Position numbers and translations under genes: made by a program. Positions 26,208 to 34,661 of a stretch of 35,932 nt of DNA are shown here, piece by piece. The notes beneath the pieces were generated by a model that was not told the origin of the DNA, did not search any database, and worked only from the letters and a program-made list of their open reading frames with translations. Within the stretch, counting starts at the first letter, position 1. Each line of letters starts with the position of its first letter. The stretch is from CBDULX01 sp965368175 (GTDB lineage: Bacteria > Pseudomonadota > Gammaproteobacteria > SZUA-229): the NCBI GenBank assembly GCA_965368175.1, contig CBDULX010000005.1, positions 1 through 35,932 of the forward strand, written 5' to 3'.

Positions 26208-27845
26208 TCAGGTTATAACGTCCGGCTGCTCACGACCGGTAATTTTTTTAATGCCTGCAACTTTATCGGCAATGTTTATCAAATCGGCTAAAGCCTGTTG
26301 TGTATCCTGGTCGTGTTTATCTGAGTCGGGTTCATATTTTTCAATATAAACGCGTAGTGTTGCTCCTTCAGTGCCGGTGCCAGAGAGTCGATAAATAATT
26401 CTTGAACCTCCGTTAAACATCAGGCGTATGCCTTGTCTGGTAGTAATGCTGCCATCTACCGGATCGTGATAACTGAAGTCGTCACTGTCTTCGATGGTGT
26501 ATTCAGCATAACTCTGACCTTTTAATCCAGCCAGTGAATCGCGTAATTGCTGGACCAGCTGATCGGCTTTATCTGTGGCAATGGCTTCATAGTCGTGGCG
26601 ACAGTAGTAGTGGCGTCCGAATCGTGCCCAGTGATTGCGTACAATTTTTTCAACCGACAGTTGTTTAACAGCAATCAAATTGAGCCAGAACAGTACTGCC
26701 CAGAGCCCATCTTTTTCACGAACATGATCAGAACCTGAACCAAAACTTTCTTCACCACAGAGAGTGATTCTCTTATCATCTAGCAGATTTCCGAAAAATT
26801 TCCAGCCGGTGGGGGTTTCATAACAGTCAATACCCAGATGTTCGGCCACTTTATCGACTGCACTGCTGGTAGGCATTGAGCGAGCGACACCACAGATACC
26901 GCTCTGGTAGCCGGGTAACAGGTGGGCATTGGCCGCCATAATGGCCAGGCTGTCGCTAGGGGTGACGAAAAAATGTTTGCCAAGAATCATATTACGGTCG
27001 CCGTCACCATCGGAAGCCGCACCAAAATTTGGTGCCAGTGCACCACTGTACATCATTTTGACGAGTTCTTTGGCATGGGCCAGATTTGGATCCGGGTGGC
27101 CTCCGCCGAAGTTTTCACTGGGCACTCCGTTGATTACAGTTCCGGTTTCTGCTTCCAGCCGGTTTTGCAGAATTTCGATTGCATAGGGGCCGGTGATGGC
27201 GTGCATGGCGTCAAAACGCATCTTGAACATACCAGAGTGGAACAGGGCGCGAATGCGATCAAAGTCGAACAGGTGCTCCATTAAGCTGGCATAGTTGTCT
27301 ACTGGATCAATAATATCCAGGGTCATTTCACCAATCTGGTGGGAGCCAGTATTATTCAGTGGGATATCGTCACAGTTTATGATTTTATATTCTGTGATTT
27401 CTCGAGAGCGAGTATATGCAGCTTCCGTAAAACTGGTAGGGGCGGGGCCGCCATTTTCGATATTGTACTTAATACCAAAGTCGCCATCTGGGCCACCTGG
27501 GTTATGACTGGCTGATAATATAATGCCACCCACGGCCTTGTGCTTGCGGATGAGTGCAGATGCAGCCGGTGTGGATAACAGGCCTTTCTGTCCGAGTAAG
27601 ACTCTGGCGATGCCATTGGCGGCAGCCATTTTCAGGATGACCTGAATTGCCTGCTGGTTGTAATAGCGACCGTCACCACCCAGGACCAGGGTCTTGCCTT
27701 CTAGATTTTCGACCACATCAAAGATCGACTGGATAAAGTTTTCCAGATAATGTGGCTGCTGAAAAACAGCTACTTTTTTTCTCAACCCGGAAGTACCCGG
27801 TTCCTGATCGCCGTAGGCAGTGGTTTTTATTGCTTCAATTTTCAT
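26208..27845 (-). CDS. pgm: alpha-D-glucose phosphoglucomutase
   Basis: The 545-residue cytoplasmic enzyme shows all hallmarks of the hexose-phosphate mutase family. They are the phosphoserine loop SASHNPGGPDGDFGIKYN, the metal loop ASDGDGDRN, the sugar-binding loop GEESFGSGSDH and the phosphate-binding loop RLSGTGTEGATLR. PGTSGLRKKV at the N-terminus is typical of Pgm. It interconverts glucose-1-phosphate and glucose-6-phosphate, linking glgP to pgi. The ATG at 27845 has only a weak ribosome site and follows a hairpin at 27860-27879. Confidence 0.94.
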   Translation of the reverse strand: MKIEAIKTTAYGDQEPGTSGLRKKVAVFQQPHYLENFIQSIFDVVENLEGKTLVLGGDGRYYNQQAIQVILKMAAANGIARVLLGQKGLLSTPAASALIRKHKAVGGIILSASHNPGGPDGDFGIKYNIENGGPAPTSFTEAAYTRSREITEYKIINCDDIPLNNTGSHQIGEMTLDIIDPVDNYASLMEHLFDFDRIRALFHSGMFKMRFDAMHAITGPYAIEILQNRLEAETGTVINGVPSENFGGGHPDPNLAHAKELVKMMYSGALAPNFGAASDGDGDRNMILGKHFFVTPSDSLAIMAANAHLLPGYQSGICGVARSMPTSSAVDKVAEHLGIDCYETPTGWKFFGNLLDDKRITLCGEESFGSGSDHVREKDGLWAVLFWLNLIAVKQLSVEKIVRNHWARFGRHYYCRHDYEAIATDKADQLVQQLRDSLAGLKGQSYAEYTIEDSDDFSYHDPVDGSITTRQGIRLMFNGGSRIIYRLSGTGTEGATLRVYIEKYEPDSDKHDQDTQQALADLINIADKVAGIKKITGREQPDVIT

Positions 27846-27859
27846 ATTACCAATCGTTG

Positions 27860-27879
27860 GCCAGCCTATGGAGGCTGGC
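27860..27879 (-). other. stable hairpin just upstream of pgm
   Basis: GCCAGCCT and AGGCTGGC form a perfect 8-bp stem with a 4-nt loop, 15 bp before the pgm ATG and so in its leader. It could control pgm translation or terminate a transcript from upstream. The role is open. Confidence 0.5.
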
Positions 27880-28051
27880 TCACTGCTCCAATTATATGTG
27901 TCTGTTAATCCCGACAGGCAGTAGGATTATGCTTCCACGCCCCAGAATTTAGTCGGAACAAGTTAACATATTTATACGATTGCAGGAATTATGCGTAAAA
28001 AAATAATCCCGATTAGATAGTGCATGGGAAACTGCTATGCACAAGCCAGGC

Positions 28052-28083
28052 CAGAAGCATCATAGACTTGATCAGAGGCTCCC
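28052..28083. repeat. orphan terminus of the MITE-like family
   Basis: AGAAGCATCATAGACTTGAT followed by CAGAGGCTCCC matches the inverted left end of the 33172 element and the right end of the 35632 element. A matching left end is not clear. GTGCAT (28020-28025) and ATGCAC (28037-28042) form a small hairpin just upstream. The stretch 28085-28230 is non-coding and holds a GGCCCA/TGGGCC dyad (28116-28150). Confidence 0.6.
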
Positions 28084-28235
28084 TGGAGTTAATATGCACT
28101 CAAACCGGATTCATAGGCCCAGAAATGGGCAAAAGGGTCTTTTATGGGCCAAAGATGTGCAAATTTTACTTTGTATACATTGCCTGGATCAAAATCTGGA
28201 TGTATTGTCAGTTTTAATTGGGTTATAACAACTTA

Positions 28236-28394
28236 AGGAGCCTCTGATCAGGTCATGATTGTTTTATGCTGGCTATAAGCGCCCAGATTTTCCCCGATTT
28301 CGTTGCAATAGAATAACTATTCCGCTTCACTTCATGAAAAATCTAGACACATTTATCACAGCCTAAATTCAACCAGACTTAACCAGAGGTTCCT
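28236..28394. mobile_element. 159-bp MITE-like element directly upstream of pgi
   Basis: The ends AGGAGCCTCTGATCA and, inverted, AGGAACCTCTGGTTAAG are flanked by TA on both sides (28234-28235 and 28395-28396). The core contains AGATTTTCCCCGATTTCGTT and GAAAAATCT, an internal inverted repeat. It is closely similar over its whole length to the element at 30160-30315 and lies in the same orientation. The pgi ATG is only 26 bp beyond it, so the pgi promoter must lie within the element or on its far side. Confidence 0.75.
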
Positions 28395-28421
28395 TAGATT
28401 TTGACTATTAAAGGCAACAGG

Positions 28422-30077
28422 ATGAGTGCATTAACAGAATCTGTAGAATGGCGGTCACTGCTCAGGCATTATGAAACCATCAAAGATGTCCATATGCGGG
28501 ATTTATTTGCCAGTGATCCCCATCGATTTGAACGGTATTCCCTCAAATTTAACGATATTTTATTCGATTATTCCAAGAACCGGATAACTGAAGAAACACT
28601 TAAACACTTGATCAAGCTAGCGGAACGGTCAGAGCTAAGCAGCTGGATCGAACAAATGTTTAATGGGGAGCTAATCAATCACACTGAACACAGGCCTGTA
28701 CTCCACGTTGCCTTGCGCAATTACAGTGGCCAGGCTATGTATGTTGATGGGGTTGATGTCACGCCAGAGGTACATGCAGAGCTGGAGCGAGTGAAAGCTT
28801 TAGCGGAGTCCATTCGAACCCGGTCCTGGCGTGGAGTGACTAATCAGCCGATTACCGATGTGGTGAATATTGGTATAGGCGGTTCACATCTGGGGCCGTT
28901 GATGGCCACCGAGGCCCTGGTACCCTATGCGCTGCATGATTTGCGTATCCATTATGTCTCCAATATTGATGAGAACCATATAAACGACACACTTGAGCAT
29001 CTGAGTCAGGAAACCACCTTATTTATTGTGTCCTCCAAAACCTTCACGACTCAGGACACAATGGTTAATGCTGATACTGCTAAAAACTGGTTTCTTCGCC
29101 ATGTTGGGGATGATACCAGTATTCATAAACATTTTGTGGCAGTCACCACGAATATCGAGGCCGCGCGGGAATTTGGTATTGCGGATGAAAATGTTTTTCG
29201 TATGTGGGACTGGGTTGGGGGGCGCTATTCCCTGTGGTCAGCAATCGGGTTATCGATCGTAATTGCGATTGGATCCGAGAACTTCGATGAGCTCCTGAAA
29301 GGAGCTTATGAGGTCGACCAGCATTTCAAAACGGCGCCATTAGCTGAAAATATACCGGTAATTATGGCCCTGCTGGGCATCTGGTATAACAATTTTTTTG
29401 GTTCCGAAACCATTGCTATTTTACCCTATGATCAACATCTGCATCGTTTTCCCGCCTATTTGCAGCAGGCTGATATGGAGAGCAATGGCAAAGCGGTGGA
29501 TCGTTCTGGCCAGCCGGTGGATTATTCTACCGGTCCGGTGTTGTTTGGTGAAATCGGTATTGCCAGCCAGCATGCCTTTTATCAGTTACTGCATCAGGGG
29601 ACCAAGCTGGTGCCCGCGGACATACTGGCACCCATATCCAACTACTGCTGTAATGCGCGCCATCATCGGGCCCTGATGTCCAATGTGTTCGCACAGACGG
29701 AAGCTTTGATGAAAGGCAAAAATCGAGATGAAGTTTATGCCGAGCTCAAAGCCTCAGGTATGGATGATGCAGGCATAGAACAACTCCTGCCTTATAAACT
29801 TTTCCCTGGTAACCGGCCCACTAATACTTTTTTATTTGAAACCCTGGACCCTAAAACTCTGGGTTCACTGATTGCTCTCTATGAACATAAAATATTTGTA
29901 CAGGGTGTAATCTGGAATATTAATTCTTTCGACCAGTGGGGTGTGGAGCTGGGTAAATACCTGGCGAATCATATCCAGACCGAGCTAAATGATCGTGAAC
30001 CAGTGAACAGTCATGACAGTTCGACTAATGGACTCATCAATTACTACAAGGTGAATCGATCCGTCAGGGATGGCTAA
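28422..30077 (+). CDS. pgi: glucose-6-phosphate isomerase
   Basis: The 551-residue cytoplasmic enzyme interconverts glucose-6-phosphate and fructose-6-phosphate. Family signatures are visible: NIGIGGSHLGPLMATEAL, SKTFTTQDT, FRMWDWVGGRYSLWSAIGL, MESNGKAVDRSG and FDQWGVELGK. The length matches the bacterial family. The ATG at 28422 is chosen with AAAGG upstream; a TTG at 28401 would add seven residues. The gene diverges from pgm, and all three glycogen-to-fructose-phosphate enzymes are clustered here. A strong terminator follows. Confidence 0.95.
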   Translation: MSALTESVEWRSLLRHYETIKDVHMRDLFASDPHRFERYSLKFNDILFDYSKNRITEETLKHLIKLAERSELSSWIEQMFNGELINHTEHRPVLHVALRNYSGQAMYVDGVDVTPEVHAELERVKALAESIRTRSWRGVTNQPITDVVNIGIGGSHLGPLMATEALVPYALHDLRIHYVSNIDENHINDTLEHLSQETTLFIVSSKTFTTQDTMVNADTAKNWFLRHVGDDTSIHKHFVAVTTNIEAAREFGIADENVFRMWDWVGGRYSLWSAIGLSIVIAIGSENFDELLKGAYEVDQHFKTAPLAENIPVIMALLGIWYNNFFGSETIAILPYDQHLHRFPAYLQQADMESNGKAVDRSGQPVDYSTGPVLFGEIGIASQHAFYQLLHQGTKLVPADILAPISNYCCNARHHRALMSNVFAQTEALMKGKNRDEVYAELKASGMDDAGIEQLLPYKLFPGNRPTNTFLFETLDPKTLGSLIALYEHKIFVQGVIWNINSFDQWGVELGKYLANHIQTELNDREPVNSHDSSTNGLINYYKVNRSVRDG

Positions 30078-30121
30078 TTCCCAGGCTGTCATCTGCTTCG
30101 CGTCAATCTGATTATAAAACC

Positions 30122-30152
30122 ACGGGCAATTCTGTTAGAATTGCCCGTCTTT
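30122..30152 (+). terminator. rho-independent terminator of pgi
   Basis: ACGGGCAATTCT (30122-30133) and AGAATTGCCCGT (30137-30148) form a perfect 12-bp stem with a 3-nt loop, followed by CTTTTTAC. It is 45 bp after the pgi stop and just before the next MITE-like element. Confidence 0.85.
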
Positions 30153-30159
30153 TTACCTA

Positions 30160-30315
30160 AAGAACCTCTAATCAGGTCGTGATTGTTTTATGCTGGCTAA
30201 AAAGCGTCCAGATTTTCCCCGATTTTGTTGCAATAGAATAACTACCGCTTCACTTCGTGAAAAATCTAATCATTTTATCGCAGCATGCTACAAGCAGACT
30301 TAATCAGAGTTTCCT
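30160..30315. mobile_element. 156-bp MITE-like element directly upstream of the SulP gene
   Basis: This is a second copy of the element at 28236-28394, same orientation, with scattered substitutions and small indels. The ends AAGAACCTCTAATCA and, inverted, AGGAAACTCTGATTAAG are flanked by TA (30158-30159 and 30316-30317). It fills the space between the pgi terminator and the ribosome site (AAGG) of the SulP gene, whose ATG is 21 bp beyond the flanking TA. Confidence 0.75.
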
Positions 30316-30337
30316 TAAAATATTTATAAGGTTGGTC

Positions 30338-31867
30338 ATGTTTCAGTTAGGTTGCGAAAACCGCGTATGTGTACAGAATGAAATACTCTCGGGGTTAACC
30401 GTAGCCCTGGCGCTGGTACCAGAAGCCGTGGCTTTTGCCTTTGTGGCTGGTGTTGATCCTCTGGTTGGTCTTTATGCCGCTTTCATGGTGGGTTTGCTGG
30501 CTTCTATCTTTGGTGGTCGTCCCGGTATGATATCCGGTGCTACTGGCGCCATGGCCGTGGTGATGGTGGCTCTGGTGGCTGACCATGGGGTTGAGTATCT
30601 GTTTGCAGCGGTGGTGCTCACCGGGCTGATTCAGATTAGTGCTGGCATCCTCAAGCTGGGTAAGTTCATACGCATTGTTCCTCACCCGGTCATGCTGGGT
30701 TTCGTTAATGGCCTGGCTATAGTGATATTCCTGGCTCAGATTCAGCATTTTCAGATTACTGGGCCGGATGGCATGAGTAGCTGGATGACCGGAACCGCTC
30801 TAATGGTGTTTCTGGGGCTGATTGTACTGACCATGTTGATCATTCAGTTCCTGCCAAAATTGACTACCATGATTCCCTCCTCACTGGCGGCCATTATTGT
30901 GGTGTCATTGCTGGTGATTGGTCTGGATATGGACACTAAGACCGTCGGTGACCTGGCCTCCATAGAAGGCGGTTTCCCGGCATTCCATATCCCTATGGTC
31001 CCGTTTAATCTGGAAACACTGACTATTATTTTCCCATACGCCATCATCCTGGCGGCAGTGGGTCTGATCGAATCTCTGTTAACCCTGTCGCTGATCGATG
31101 AAGTGACTAACACTCGGGGCCGTGGCAACCGTGAATGCGTTGGCCAGGGCATTGCCAATACCGTGACCGGTTTCTTTGGTGGCATGGGGGGCTGTGCCAT
31201 GATCGGCCAGAGCATGATCAATGTGAATTCCGGTGGCCATCAACGGCTGTCCGGTATTGCAGCGGCATTGTTCCTGCTGTCATTTATATTGTTTGCATCT
31301 GGATTGATCGAAGAAATACCTATGGCAGCGCTGGTGGGTGTTATGTTCATTGTGGTGATGGGCACCTTCGAGTGGTCCAGCTTACGCCTCATGGGCAAGA
31401 TTCCAGTTCACGATGCTTTTGTACTGGTGCTGGTATCTGCGGTTACCGTGATGACCGACCTGGCCATTGCTGTAATTGTGGGTGTCATTGTATCGGCACT
31501 GGTTTTTGCCTGGGAGCATGCCAAGCATATCAATATCAAAAGCTATCTGGATGACAAGGGCTCTAAAATCTATGAGTTGAGTGGCCCGCTGTTTTTTGGC
31601 TCAGTGAAAAACTTCCGTGATCTGTTCGAGCCGGAAAACGATCCGGATGACGTGATTATTGAATTCCAGAATTCAAAAGTGGTAGATCATTCAGCTATTG
31701 AGGCCATTGATTCTCTGGCTGAGCGCTATATCAAGGCGGGTAAAACCCTGCATCTCAGGCATTTAAGCCCAGAGTGTCGTCAGTTGCTGACCAAGGCCGG
31801 CGATCTGGTGGAAGTAAATATGCTGGAAGACCCTAAATACCATGTGGCAGATGATCAGCTGGCCTGA
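30338..31867 (+). CDS. SulP/SLC26-family anion transporter with STAS domain
   Basis: The protein of about 509 residues has many membrane segments (about 20-400). The SulP core reads GLTVALALVPEAVAFAFVAG with GLYAAFMVGLLASIFGG. A cytoplasmic C-terminal STAS domain follows (about 410-500, YELSGPLFFGSVKNF, VVDHSAIEAIDSL). Family members carry sulfate, bicarbonate or other anions; the substrate is not deducible. In a sulfur oxidiser, sulfate or bicarbonate are the obvious guesses. The ATG at 30338 is chosen because AAGG lies just upstream and the longer frame would begin inside the MITE-like element. adk follows 154 bp downstream. Confidence 0.88.
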   Translation: MFQLGCENRVCVQNEILSGLTVALALVPEAVAFAFVAGVDPLVGLYAAFMVGLLASIFGGRPGMISGATGAMAVVMVALVADHGVEYLFAAVVLTGLIQISAGILKLGKFIRIVPHPVMLGFVNGLAIVIFLAQIQHFQITGPDGMSSWMTGTALMVFLGLIVLTMLIIQFLPKLTTMIPSSLAAIIVVSLLVIGLDMDTKTVGDLASIEGGFPAFHIPMVPFNLETLTIIFPYAIILAAVGLIESLLTLSLIDEVTNTRGRGNRECVGQGIANTVTGFFGGMGGCAMIGQSMINVNSGGHQRLSGIAAALFLLSFILFASGLIEEIPMAALVGVMFIVVMGTFEWSSLRLMGKIPVHDAFVLVLVSAVTVMTDLAIAVIVGVIVSALVFAWEHAKHINIKSYLDDKGSKIYELSGPLFFGSVKNFRDLFEPENDPDDVIIEFQNSKVVDHSAIEAIDSLAERYIKAGKTLHLRHLSPECRQLLTKAGDLVEVNMLEDPKYHVADDQLA

Positions 31868-31915
31868 TGGATTGGCTATTGATTTTTATCCTGGAAGGCA
31901 GGCACAATGCCAACC

Positions 31916-31944
31916 CGCGATAAAAATCATGGTTTTTTCTCGCG
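31916..31944 (+). terminator. possible terminator between the SulP gene and adk
   Basis: CGCGA-T-AAAAA pairs with TTTTT-C-TCGCG around a short loop, with the T-run inside the 3' arm. The weak A-T middle makes function doubtful. The rest of 31868-32021 holds only the adk leader with AGGGGAA ahead of its ATG. Confidence 0.35.
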
Positions 31945-32021
31945 CAAATACAGGTACACACAGAATCTGTGGGTTGTTTATAGCCGGCAGACATATTTTT
32001 TAAACTATCAGGGGAAACTCA

Positions 32022-32663
32022 ATGAAATTAATCTTGTTAGGCGCACCGGGCGCTGGTAAAGGCACTGTGGCAAAATTGCTGACCAAACTGGACGGCTCAG
32101 TACAAATCTCAACCGGTGATATTTTACGTTCTGCAGTGGCTGCGGGTACCGAGCTGGGCAAAAAAGCAGAAGCCGCAATGAAAGCCGGTGACCTGGTATC
32201 CGATGATCTGATCATGGGCATTATGAAAGATCGTCTGAAAGAAGACGACTGCAAAAATGGCTATTTGCTGGACGGTTTTCCTCGTACCATTCCACAGGCT
32301 GAAGCCCTGAAAACCATGCTGGCTGATATGGGTGAAAAACTGGATTGCGTGGTTAATATCGATGTGCCTCGCGATGTGATCCTGGACCGCCTGACCACTC
32401 GTCGTACCTGTACCGAATGCGGTGCTATCTACAACGTTAAATCTAACCCACCGAAAGAAGAAGGTAAATGCGATAAATGCGGTGGCCCAGTGGTGCAACG
32501 TGATGACGAAACGGAAGAAGCTATCAGTAACCGTCTGGATGTGTACAATGAAAAAACTGCACCTCTGGCCGGTTTTTATGAAAAAGAAGGCATGCTGCTG
32601 ACCGTTAGCGCCACTTCAAGTGATGCGGTTATCGATGCCATCAAACAGCGTTTAGACATGTAA
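32022..32663 (+). CDS. adk: adenylate kinase, zinc-LID type
   Basis: The 213-residue enzyme catalyses ATP + AMP to 2 ADP. The P-loop is GAPGAGKGT (7-15), the AMP-binding part STGDILR, and the signature LLDGFPRTIPQA. The LID contains four cysteines (CTECGAIY and CDKCGG), so it binds a structural zinc ion. Many enterobacterial enzymes lack these cysteines. AGGGGAA is the ribosome site. It is followed by a strong terminator and converges on a gamma-glutamylcyclotransferase-like gene. Confidence 0.96.
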   Translation: MKLILLGAPGAGKGTVAKLLTKLDGSVQISTGDILRSAVAAGTELGKKAEAAMKAGDLVSDDLIMGIMKDRLKEDDCKNGYLLDGFPRTIPQAEALKTMLADMGEKLDCVVNIDVPRDVILDRLTTRRTCTECGAIYNVKSNPPKEEGKCDKCGGPVVQRDDETEEAISNRLDVYNEKTAPLAGFYEKEGMLLTVSATSSDAVIDAIKQRLDM

Positions 32664-32677
32664 GTCTTTGCGTCGAC

Positions 32678-32716
32678 CCGGGTGGTACAATGCTGTGCCA
32701 GCCCGGTGTTATTTTT
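32678..32716 (+). terminator. rho-independent terminator of adk
   Basis: CCGGG-TGGTACA pairs with TGTGCCA-CCCGG through 12 bp including one G-U pair, with a single bulged G (32701) and the loop ATGC, followed by TGTTATTTTT. The T-run overlaps the stop codon of the convergent gene. Confidence 0.75.
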
Positions 32717-33125
32717 CCGGGCCTTTGAATCCGATATATTCTTCTATAAACTTCTGCAAAAAATGCTCGCGGAACTGATCTGCATCCCAGGGCTGATCTT
32801 CAAGTAAATACCTGTAATCATTACTAATAACATAGGTCTCACAGTCCAGGCATCGGTCATGACTGTCGGCCACGAATACCTGATGACGTCGGTAGTATAC
32901 GCCTTCAAATCTATCCAGCTTTGCAATATCACTATCACTCACGTCCAGCCATATTATGCCATCGACCGTGCCGGGTTGTTCAATCAGACCAGGATAGTGC
33001 TCATCTTTAATGCCGAAACGAGCATAGCCGAACAGTTGTCCTTCTATTTTTGTATATGTGCCGCTGACCACACGAGTCCATACCGAATCGAACATTAGTG
33101 AGCCATAGACGAAGATATTTTTCAT
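32709..33125 (-). CDS. gamma-glutamylcyclotransferase-like (AIG2-type) protein
   Basis: A 138-residue soluble protein. The N-terminal FVYGSLMFDSVW contains the YGSL substrate-binding loop of the family. The catalytic glutamate is the Glu of KLDRFEGVYYRR. The fold is the cyclotransferase barrel. Members act on gamma-glutamyl peptides or amines, but the exact substrate is unknown here. The ATG at 33125 is chosen because the family begins directly with the YGS loop; a start at 33227 would add 34 non-family residues and run to the MITE-like element. Confidence 0.82.
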   Translation of the reverse strand: MKNIFVYGSLMFDSVWTRVVSGTYTKIEGQLFGYARFGIKDEHYPGLIEQPGTVDGIIWLDVSDSDIAKLDRFEGVYYRRHQVFVADSHDRCLDCETYVISNDYRYLLEDQPWDADQFREHFLQKFIEEYIGFKGPEK

Positions 33126-33171
33126 AGTGAGAAATTCAAGTTTAGCTGGAATAGTGAGTTTCGATGAGCTC

Positions 33172-33454
33172 GGGAGCCTCTGATTAATTATATGATGCTT
33201 CTGGCTTACAGGCTTATTCGTGATCAAGACATGACTTTGAAAGCAGGTTGGGCACCTGTCGAAAAGTCATAACGTCGAGCACGGATAAGCCTGTAAGCCC
33301 CTGCGCACCCCAAGGGCATAAAGGCGAGGCCTGAAGCGCACATTGCTGCGTTGCAAACCTTGTTAAGGACTAAGGCCATTAACTGCGCTTTGCGTCTTGC
33401 AATTGCACGCTTCAGGTCACGCAGAAGTCATTATAGAATTAATCAGAGGCTCCC
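33172..33454. mobile_element. 283-bp MITE-like element with internal long hairpins
   Basis: The termini are inverted copies for about 32 bp with a few mismatches, beginning GGGAGCCTCTGATTAATT on both sides. The right flank is TA but the left flank is TC, so the target duplication is imperfect. Inside, a nested hairpin spans 33203-33299: GGCTTACAGGCTTAT pairs with its inverse at 33285-33299, ATGACTTT (33231) with AAAGTCAT (33263), and CAGGT with ACCTG. A second stem joins CCTGAAGCG (33330-33338) to CGCTTCAGG (33408-33416). No plausible coding sequence is inside. The whole could fold into a cruciform or structured RNA. Confidence 0.75.
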
Positions 33455-33508
33455 TATATAAATAATACCTGATTTAATTGATTATTATTATCATGAGGAC
33501 TGATAAAT

Positions 33509-33591
33509 ATATGTCTAATTGTGCGTTATTTCAGCAAAACTGTGTATGTTTCTTATACTCTGTTTATATTTGAGCAAAATTAAACCCACCT
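33509..33591 (+). promoter_or_regulatory. leader of the first diguanylate cyclase gene, duplicated at 34581-34661
   Basis: The 83 bases before this gene and the 81 before its duplicate are largely identical, including TTTCTTATACTCTGTTTATA. TATACT (33554-33559 and 34624-34629) is a good -10 candidate, 38 bp before each ATG, but the -35 is weak. Neither gene has a clear Shine-Dalgarno. The remaining bases 33455-33508 are AT-rich without visible features. Confidence 0.5.
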
Positions 33592-34554
33592 ATGAAGCGA
33601 ACGGCTGAAGTATACATATTAGTGACACTGTCATTTGGTGGTGTAATCGCAATAATGCCGATCGCGTTATTTCGTATAATCAGTGCTGACTGGACAGCGG
33701 TTGTTATTGATTTAATCCTTATGACAGGGCTGTTGCTAGTTGGTATTTATGTTTTTGTATCGCAACGAGTAAAATTGGTCAGTGCCATAATATCGGCATT
33801 AACACTTTCTGGCGTAACTGTTATTGTTTATTTAAAAGGTCATGAGTTTTTATATTGGGCCTATCCTACGATGATAAGTGTATTTTATTTACTGAAACCT
33901 CGTACTGCTTCAATTATTACTTTTACTGCACTTATCATTCTTGTACCTGCACTGATTCGTGATATGGATATTCTGGTATTCGTTGTTGCGATGATAACCT
34001 TGACAGTGACGATTGTTTTTGCCTATGTATTTGCTTCTCAAAAGCATGAGCAAAGTGAGCAATTATCACTCCTTATCAGAAAAGACCCATTGACCGGAGT
34101 AGGTAATCGTCGGGCGCTGGAAGAAAAACTTGATGAATATATTGCCAGCCAGCATAGAACAAAAATAATTGCTTCATTAATTATGATAGATCTGGACCAT
34201 TTTAAAGGCATCAATGATGTTTATGGTCATATTGTTGGCGATCAGGTGTTGATCAAGCTAACTGAAATTATTAACAGCAGAATACGCATGTCCGATAATT
34301 TATACAGGTTCGGTGGCGAAGAGTTTGTCATCATTGCTGTGGGAACTTCGGCTGCCTCGGCAGAAACCCTGGCCGAAGACCTGAGGGACATGATCCAATC
34401 AGCAAACCTGCTACCCGAGACTGTCACGATTTCCCTGGGAGTGGCAGAGTATCAAAAGGATGAAACTGGTGATAGCTGGATTCATCGTAGTGATAATGCT
34501 TTATATGATGCAAAGAATCTGGGGCGAAACAGAGTTTGTAGCGCTGCTTCATAA
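33592..34554 (+). CDS. membrane-bound diguanylate cyclase (GGDEF), copy 1
   Basis: The 320-residue protein has about six N-terminal membrane helices (1-150) and no periplasmic domain of size. The cytoplasmic GGDEF domain (about 160-320) has an intact GGEEF motif (241-245), the inhibitory RxxD site (RMSD, 232-235), RKDPLTGVGNRR and the metal-binding MIDLDHFKGIND. It should make c-di-GMP from two GTP, with product inhibition, in response to something sensed in the membrane. The next gene is a tandem paralogue. By hand count the GGDEF part is about 85% identical and the membrane part only about 44%. Confidence 0.9.
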   Translation: MKRTAEVYILVTLSFGGVIAIMPIALFRIISADWTAVVIDLILMTGLLLVGIYVFVSQRVKLVSAIISALTLSGVTVIVYLKGHEFLYWAYPTMISVFYLLKPRTASIITFTALIILVPALIRDMDILVFVVAMITLTVTIVFAYVFASQKHEQSEQLSLLIRKDPLTGVGNRRALEEKLDEYIASQHRTKIIASLIMIDLDHFKGINDVYGHIVGDQVLIKLTEIINSRIRMSDNLYRFGGEEFVIIAVGTSAASAETLAEDLRDMIQSANLLPETVTISLGVAEYQKDETGDSWIHRSDNALYDAKNLGRNRVCSAAS

Positions 34555-34561
34555 AACACCT

Positions 34562-34578
34562 GGGAGCTTCTGATTAAT
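34562..34578. repeat. orphan left terminus of the MITE-like family between the two cyclase genes
   Basis: GGGAGCTTCTGATTAAT lies 7 bp after the first cyclase stop, in the same context (ATAAAACACCT just before) as the full element after the second cyclase. The rest of an element is missing, and the duplicated leader begins at once. It probably marks the duplication junction. Confidence 0.6.
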
Positions 34579-34661
34579 TTATATGTCTGATTGTGTTATG
34601 TCAGCAAAATTGTGTATTTTTCTTATACTCTGTTTATATTTAAGCTAAATTAAGCCCACCT

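Noticed and set aside
28020..28228. Short open frames between pgm and pgi as genes
   Set aside because: They overlap an element terminus and hairpins, and the translations show no domain or ribosome site.
30257..30337. Extended N-terminus of the SulP gene
   Set aside because: It would start inside the MITE-like element; the ATG at 30338 has AAGG upstream and fits the family.
30395..31221. Long antisense open frames within the SulP gene
   Set aside because: They are opposite-strand shadows of a well-supported gene with no recognisable domain.
33126..33227. N-terminal extension of the cyclotransferase-like protein
   Set aside because: Runs back into the MITE-like element and precedes the conserved YGSL start of the family.
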